Assembly (NCBI GenBank): GCA_964017125.1
Contig: OZ024908.1
Span: 59,364,021 to 59,428,020, forward strand
Direction of reading: 5' to 3'
Source: Flabesymbios commensalis
Lineage: Eukaryota; Annelida; Polychaeta; Terebellida; Flabelligeridae
DNA length: 64,000 bases
In this document: positions 57,449 to 64,000 of the stretch, in pieces
Numbering within the stretch: position 1 is the first letter of the stretch
How the letters are laid out: every line of letters starts with the position of its first letter
The notes under the pieces: generated by a model
The model's input: only the letters and a program-made list of their open reading frames with translations
What the model was told of the DNA's origin: nothing
Database searches by the model: none
Program-made: the position numbers and the translations under genes

Positions 57449-58052
57449 CTTCACTCGTGTCACCAGTGTCTCTATCTCTACTTCAGACACTGGTCATCTT
57501 CGCCAGATCAGCTAATATTAACCACCAGGGGACAGAGATTTCACAGCCACTCTCTATACTGCCGCATCTAGGTGCGTGGGAAAAAGCCCGCTTCTTTCAG
57601 AATGATGGCCTCACAGAGTGCAAAATAACTCGATTCATGTTATTACCATTGACGCTTCTGAAAATGAGATAAAAATATCTAGGCTGAATATACACTGATA
57701 TATACCGTATGTAGTAAAAATTGTGCTTAGCTCATACTTTTAAAAACTCCATTAAATTAATTATCAATAAATATAAAATTGAAAGTGGAACACTCATGGA
57801 TACCCTCAGGTTTGTATGACGAGCACTGCGTGCACAAATTCCCATGTGTTGGCAGCGGATGGGCAGGTGTGCATCCAAACACAACTGGCCAATCACGATC
57901 TACCTCACCGCTGGTGGCTCATTTATGAACTGCTGGCTGCTGGTTGGCAGACGGTGACGTAACAGACGACAGAGACCCATGGTGTTGGATATGTGTAAGT
58001 GCCACACAAAATCTCAGTGGGTGACTGTGACACTCACTGATAGCTGAGTGTA
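57449..58052. mobile_element. 604-bp insertion with 8-bp ATCGCGGT duplication, copy B only
   Basis: ATCGCGGT lies at 57441-57448 and again at 58053-58060. Duplicate A has the single site ATCGCGGG near 30985. The ends CTTCACTCGTGTCACC and (complement) TACACTCAGCTATCAG are only weakly inverted. An 8-bp duplication is typical of hAT-type elements. No transposase frame, so non-autonomous. Confidence 0.7.
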
Positions 58053-58064
58053 ATCGCGGTCACA

Positions 58065-58289
58065 TTAAACCTTTAACCGCCGGTGCCGCATATATTCTGG
58101 TTTTATTTTACTATTAGCACATTGAGTACCATCTTTTAAACATGTTAAAGATAAAATGTGACATCAATCAGCAATATTTTGTCAAATCTGAATAATTTTC
58201 ACTCACTTGAAGTTGTGGATCGCGTCAGCGAGACACAACTTCAAGTGGGTGAAAATTTAAATTGAATAATTTGCCGGTTAAAGGGTTAA
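58065..58289. mobile_element. MITE with TTAAACCTTTAACCGCC ends (copy B)
   Basis: Counterpart of 30995-31219, directly next to the 604-bp insertion. Confidence 0.6.
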
Positions 58290-58509
58290 TGGGAAATCAA
58301 TTTTGACACTTGCTTAATACCGTAGAGCCCATGTACACATTGCAGATATGGAAACGGTGTTTATTTGAGTCCAATAGGGGGGAATACATCATTTTCCAAT
58401 AAACTTCAGACGAACTCTATGTTCATTGGACGAGTGCTATATGTTCTCATAAAATACGAAAATTAAACAATCTTTATATTTTGTCACACTATATGAAAGT
58501 CACACATCT

Positions 58510-59530
58510 CAAAACGGGTGACAGTCAACTCGTACCCATGTCAACTCGCCCCATGTCAACTCGTACCCATATCAACGCGTACACATGTCAACTCGTACCA
58601 CCAATAGATGTCAACTCGTACCACAAGTGATGTCAACTCGTACCACAAGTGATGTCAACTCGTACCCAACAAGGCAGGTATCAGATGATGGTGCGCCTGA
58701 CATCTCGTATTATAACACAACATATATCAGCTCGTACCCATGTCAACTCATACCCATGTCAACTCGTACCACTTATAGATGTCAACTCTTACCATCATCA
58801 AATGTCAACTCGTACCAAAGTTATTTCCGTAGGATAATGAATGTAGGTTTGGTTTGTGTTATCTATGTAGTACAGTTGTGTATTATATTTTGGCATGTTC
58901 AGCTTGCAATTCAATTTATTCCAATGATATCCTCATACAAATGATAACACACACATCAATGTATATGATAATTATATTTATTTGTAAATTTGTTTTCGAA
59001 TAATACATGTAGACAGTACATTAATTATTTCACAACATTCCGTCATATGTCATCATTTTTATATTATATGTATCGTGCAATTGAGGTCAACATTTATTTT
59101 CACAATTTTCTCATGGTCTTTTTAGATACCTGGAATATCCAACACTAACAAGTGTAGTCATATATATATCGCACACAGATGGTTCATGGTGTATATGATA
59201 ATTATATTTATTAGTTTTATCCATGGTTAATCCCATTTGACATGCGTGGCTCAATAAATAAATTAATTATTATTTAACCATTTTACACGTTATGTATAAC
59301 CTAGATTCATTATCCTCCAGCCTACGAGATGTCAACTTGTAGGCTACGAGTTAACATCTAATGATGGTACGAGTTGACATCTATTGTGTGGTAAGAGAAG
59401 TCAACTCGTACCATCATCTGATAATCGCCTTGATGGATGCGAGTTGACAGCACTTGTGGTACGAGTTGACATATGTTGGTGGTACGAGTTGACATGGGTA
59501 CGAGTTGACATTGGTACGAGTTCACTGGTA
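58510..59530. mobile_element. Foldback with TGTCAACTCGTACC arrays (copy B)
   Basis: Forward array 58515-58820, inverted array 59325-59525. One inverted unit (a TGTACGAGTTGACA unit) present in copy A is missing. Confidence 0.75.
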
Positions 59531-60549
59531 TTCAATTCAAAATATTTAAACAAATGGTCATTGTCTACAACTGCTTTTCACACTGTGTGCAATGGTTTTC
59601 ACTATAATACATAAAGGTCCATGTAACGGTATAAAATTGAACTACAATTTATGGGAGTTTCCGAATACCGGTCAACTCGTACAGTGGTTGATTTTTCACG
59701 GAACCAGAAAGTGATATATGGATGTTAACAGACAGATATCACGTTGTGGTTTTGTCATAGACGTCACACATAAATTAACTAGAAGGGTCTAGTTTTTTGT
59801 GAACAAAAAAACTAAAGATGTCTCGCCTCCAGCAGCATAACCATAATATAAAGGTTTAACTAATATATGTAGTGTCAATGGCTCTTCTGATTAATGTTAT
59901 TAAATGGATCCTGTGGATATAGACTAGGTTATTTTTCAAGAAAGTGTAACCACGAAGGCGAATCGTGTTAATTTATGGCATACAGTGTTTTCAGGGGTAG
60001 TTCAATATACTGAACCCGAATTTTCTATATGCCAAGCGTGAAAATGCATCAAAATATCTCAAAATAGATAAATCCAAAATGGCCGCACTCACAGGCTAAA
60101 ATTCCATATATTAAATAAAAACATGAAAGTTTGCTAAGATTAAGACTTTTGATAGGGCTTCATATATGGGTAGCATACAATTAAATCATTATTTAAAAAA
60201 AAAATAGAAAAATTCCAAGATGGCCGCCGCCAAAACTCGAGATTTAATGAACACGATACTAGCCTGAACTATGCACTGGGCAAATCATGTCTTTATTCAG
60301 TTTTAAGTATGAACAAACTGATCAAGATGTGCAGTTCACATGTTTAGCAATGGTACATGACAGACGAGCTCATCATTTTCTATCTTATCCCTTCCCTGCG
60401 AAAACGCACCGCATTTACGTCTAGTAATGACAGCTGTGACCAAAGTTTTGACTTCATTGTAAGATTTGACTGTAACATTTTGTAAGAAATGACTTAAGTC
60501 AGTTTGCTGCTGTTTCTAAATGTCAACTTCATCACGCTCACCATAAACG

Positions 60550-61730
60550 TTTTTGTCAATTGTTGCTAATCATTTTGCAGTTATACATCCATCAATGCAC
60601 TCAATATGAATGTTTCTGCAACCACAATGTTGGCTTCAACACCTTTTTGTACCGCGATTTGAAGTAATTTCCTTGCAAGATTGTGGATGGGTGGCTGAGA
60701 TAATAGCCATGGTACTATACTGACTTTTGACTTTGTAGAGAAGTATTTCTGAAGGCAATGATGCATCCCATCTCATTTCGGTGACTGGGGGAGATCAGGA
60801 CATGTACCTGGTTACAGACGCTTGCTTGATAATGAGAACGCATATAGTGTGAAGCTTTGCTGCATCGGACGTTTGTGGCAGAGTCTCTTGTGCGTGGCAT
60901 ATACAGATAAGCTTAATTCGAGCTTTGTCACATGTCATATACTAATTTTACAGTCTCTCTGAAGCAGCTGTAGTTTGTGTGAGAGAACCGTTGCCTAAGC
61001 ACATTAAACCACTTTTCCGAAGCAAGTAGGGCCCCCGCCTTCTCAATGAAAAACAATATGCGAATATCATGCAATTGGAAATACATTGGGGCTTCAGTTC
61101 TACCAGGTTTAATGCAAAGGTGTGTGTCTTGCATTGTATCAATGTAAAAGTAGTAGTGATGTTAGCATGTAAGTAGAGCAACATTAACCTGGTGTCACCT
61201 TCCTCATGCATTCTATTCCTCAAGCAAGAAACATCAAGATTAGGATTAAAATATCTTTCAGTGGTTGATTCCTACCGCAACTACAGATTTATTTGGTTTT
61301 ACAATAAAACATATGGTTTGTAAGCAGTACAGGAAGATCCGCTTAATTGTTTTCAAGTGCCAGAAATCTATATCAGTCTGATGAAAGAGGAAAGAATGGA
61401 TCATTATCTATTTTACGACCTAACGTTAACTAACTGCCGTTGCATGGCAAATATCATAGCTTTTCTTAATGTGTTTTTAGCTCTAGATGCTGGCTAGCCT
61501 CCGAATGTTCACATAATAGTTTTTCCACAAAAGTTTTCACTTGCTGCCGTCTAAAATGTTCTGCTCTAAGTCACAAACACTACTCTCTCCCAACAGGCAG
61601 GAGTATTTTTAAGAGTGTCAGTGGTATATTGGAACATACCATGTTTTTATCGAAGAGGCAGTTAACATGGTTTAGAAGATCATAGTCATCTTTCTCCAAC
61701 TTACTTTTTATGCACTCATTGTGAGTATAC
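60550..61730 (-). pseudogene. Broken coding relic with an HEEGDTR motif (copy B)
   Basis: Counterpart of 33500-34680, also broken, with HEEGDTRLMLLYLHA near 61200. It brings no new information on function. Confidence 0.45.
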
Positions 61731-61731
61731 T

Positions 61732-61926
61732 CAGTATTGTGGGGAGCCTCCGTGACCGAGAGGTAGCGTGCTCGGCCTCAGACCGCCAGGGTTCGACTTT
61801 CGAATCCTGTGTCTGGAGGACAGTGTCATCTCATTCATCTCGCCATCCTCAAGAGGTTCTCCTGGCCCAGTTTAGCCTATATGTGCACAAAGGTGGCCTA
61901 AAGCCAGATTCATTTTATTTTCATTG
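61732..61926 (+). mobile_element. SINE, second tRNA-like unit and body (copy B)
   Basis: Counterpart of 34682-34882, beginning GGGGAGCCTCCGTGACCGAG. Confidence 0.7.
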
Positions 61927-62929
61927 TGAGCATAGTCATCATTTTGACCTATTTTGTTATGTTCATCAATGCTTTTGATCTATAATAATTCTAAGATTAT
62001 TTGATAACGGTCATCTACTCAGTGCATACTATCTTCGGGTTATACCTACAAAACCAATATTCATTTGCGTTTAAACCATTCAGTACATTGGTCAGTTTAA
62101 ACTTGATTGAAACGTCGATCACTGCATGCGCTTTACTACAAAGTAACGCAGAGGAGGATGCTAATTATAGTCATGTTGTCACACCAAAATTCAGCATGCC
62201 AACTGGCTTGTAGTATGACATTTTGTACCCTAAGTGCACATCTTGTTTGCAGTCATAACATTGTTATGTGGTTGATATTAATATAAATGTCATTAAAATA
62301 AATTCATAGCACAGAGCTTTAGATGACGCCAGATGTGAATATAGCCACACGTGAATGATTCCCCCAAGATACATGTACCACCATCTCTCAGTCTCACACG
62401 TTACGTTGACAATTGCTAGTTAAACTTCTGTAATATACCCTCAACTGAGATATATTTGCATAATATTGAATACAGTTACAATCTGCAAAGTTTCAAACGA
62501 GCAGAATTCAACATGCTTGCTTTTTTTACATGAGCACAAGCAATTAAAATTTTTTTTACCATCTTGAAATTGTTCTATTTTTTAGAAATAATGCTTTATT
62601 TGTATGCTACCATAATATGAAACCCTATAAAAAGTGTTATTTTTAACAAACTTTAATGTTTTTATTTAATATATGGAATTGTAGCCTGTGAGTGCGGCCA
62701 TTTTTGATTTCTCTATTTTGACACATTTTGAGACATTTTTACGCTTGGCATACAGCAAATTCGGGTTTAGTATATCGAACGACCCCTAAAAACATTGTAT
62801 GCCATAAAAAACATAATTTGCCTCCAGCATTTTAACCAGGCATATTTACACGAATTGTGCCTAGTCTAACAGTAGAGACGATGTATCAAGCGGAATTTAT
62901 GTTTGGTGCGAAACACTTGTCAACACTCC

Positions 62930-63118
62930 CAGCCAACACAACATTCACCCAATGCTGGTCCAATGCTCGGCCACCATCTGCGACGCTGGCCCATCATCAA
63001 ACCAGCACTTGTTCAACGCCTCGTGTTTGCTGGGCTGCGTTCAACCCAGTGAACACAAAACATTTTGTTATATAAACAAATGTTTTGTGTCTACTGGGTT
63101 GAACGCAGCCCAGCAAAC
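62930..63118. repeat. Two adjoining foldbacks (copy B)
   Basis: Counterpart of 35872-36060. The 94-bp hairpin GTTTGCTGGGCTGCGTTCAA is at 63025-63118. Confidence 0.75.
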
Positions 63119-63189
63119 TCTATATAAGGCGTTCGGTAATTATCTAAGACTAAAAAATTAGCAAATTTTAAGACATCAGTTCGAGCTGT

Positions 63190-64000
63190 ATAACGACTGG
63201 TAAATATTTAGTTCTCGACGGTTTGAGTTTTGAACACTCGAGCACATAATGAAATTCATCTAGACTAATACATCTTTGGTCACAACGTGTACAGAATCGT
63301 TCTTTTCAAAGCCAAATATCTGGTTGTATAATTTATAATTGAAACATTTAAAAGAATTATTGATCTCGGACGTCCATCTCTGAACGAATTGATCTTTAAT
63401 GATTTGTTTCGAAATATAGTCTACCCAGATATCCGATTGTTTACACTATTGTAGCCAAATGTAGGTGAGTCCGCAAGAATTTAAAATGTTTTCTATGGCG
63501 CAGATCAATGAGGAGGATATTTAATAAAACGCGATAATTTTGCTTGACGACTTGTTGTTATTTGCATCGATTAGCCTCATCCAGAATTGTTTATTTCTTT
63601 TTTTATTTCACATTCAACTGGGAGTCTGCCAAGCTCGCCATAGATCATACATAGTGGGGTGCTATTTTTTTTTTCAAATGCAAGGTGTATCTTCCATCCT
63701 TTGAAATATTGGTGTATAGGATTCAATGCTTTTTGCAAGCCTTTTACAGAATCAGCTAACACAATTGTGTCGTCGGCGTATAACAAAACAGTAATCTTCA
63801 GAAAGTTTGCAATCTGTGCATCATTTAATGATGAACAGATTGCAAACTTTCTGAAGATAACTGTTTTTTTGTACATCAAAATTGGTTATCACATCAAGCA
63901 AATCATTCTTAAGCCCCTTTTCATTGGCAAGATCAACATTGATATCACCCATAAAAACTATCGGTTTGTTTTCAGAATAAGCAGATATGAGACACTGTTT
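63190..64000 (-). pseudogene. LINE relic, endonuclease/RT/3' part (copy B, cut by window end)
   Basis: Minus-strand LLYADDTIVLAD lies near 63750-63785, with the C-terminal QRWTSEIN-type region at about 63390. It contains the 75-bp palindrome at 63789-63863. The same relic as 36130-37268. Confidence 0.65.

Larger units (their letters stand above)
59965..62830. mobile_element. 2.8-kb long-TIR element (copy B)
   Basis: The inverted arms start TTTATGGCATACAGTGTTTT at 59982 and end at about 62808 with TATGCCATAAA. Same contents as 32905-35770. Confidence 0.65.

Overview
The window is animal nuclear DNA. It shows spliced coding exons with canonical GT/AG borders, long AT-rich non-coding stretches, LINE relics, tRNA-derived SINEs, MITEs, foldback elements and one LTR element. 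There are no operons or prokaryotic signals. The frequent TAGGCCTA words and a secreted laccase-type multicopper oxidase gene suggest a marine invertebrate, perhaps an echinoderm, hemichordate or mollusc. I cannot name the species.

The only host genes I can support are laccase-like multicopper oxidases, all on the minus strand. Copy A has exon 1 at 29287-29619 and exon 2 at 23485-25170. Copy B has exon 1 at 55388-55720 and exon 2 at 49585-51270. Each encodes a 672-residue secreted protein, and the two differ at only three residues. A third, 5'-truncated copy (47839-49080) lies next to copy B and is bracketed by about 55-bp inverted repeats.

Copies A and B sit in a large direct segmental duplication. 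The segment starting at 19411 is repeated from 45038, and copy B still matches copy A where the window ends. Comparing the two copies shows what was inserted afterwards: a 1.34-kb TIR element in A; in B, a dimeric SINE with a 15-bp target duplication, a 604-bp insert with an 8-bp target duplication, the truncated laccase copy and a greatly expanded AAAT microsatellite beside the exon 1 splice donor.

Layout: 1-5.2 kb holds a 3.6-kb long-arm TIR element inserted in a 131-bp tandem repeat. 5.2-9.0 kb has little that can be named. 9.0-13.4 kb is an LTR element flanked by AGCT. 13.4-19.4 kb holds LINE, SINE and MITE relics and a motif-array element. 19.4-37.0 kb is duplicate A. 37.0-45.0 kb is spacer with a LINE fragment. 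45.0-64.0 kb is duplicate B.

The most striking repeated pattern is architectural. At least four elements of unrelated sequence carry many copies of their own 10-15 bp motif, in one orientation in the left half and the opposite orientation in the right half. The motifs are CTCCGTTACC, TGTCAACTCGTACC, GGGCAAAGGGGGCC and GGGGCAAGTTGGGCC. All coordinates and identities come from reading by eye, without alignment software.
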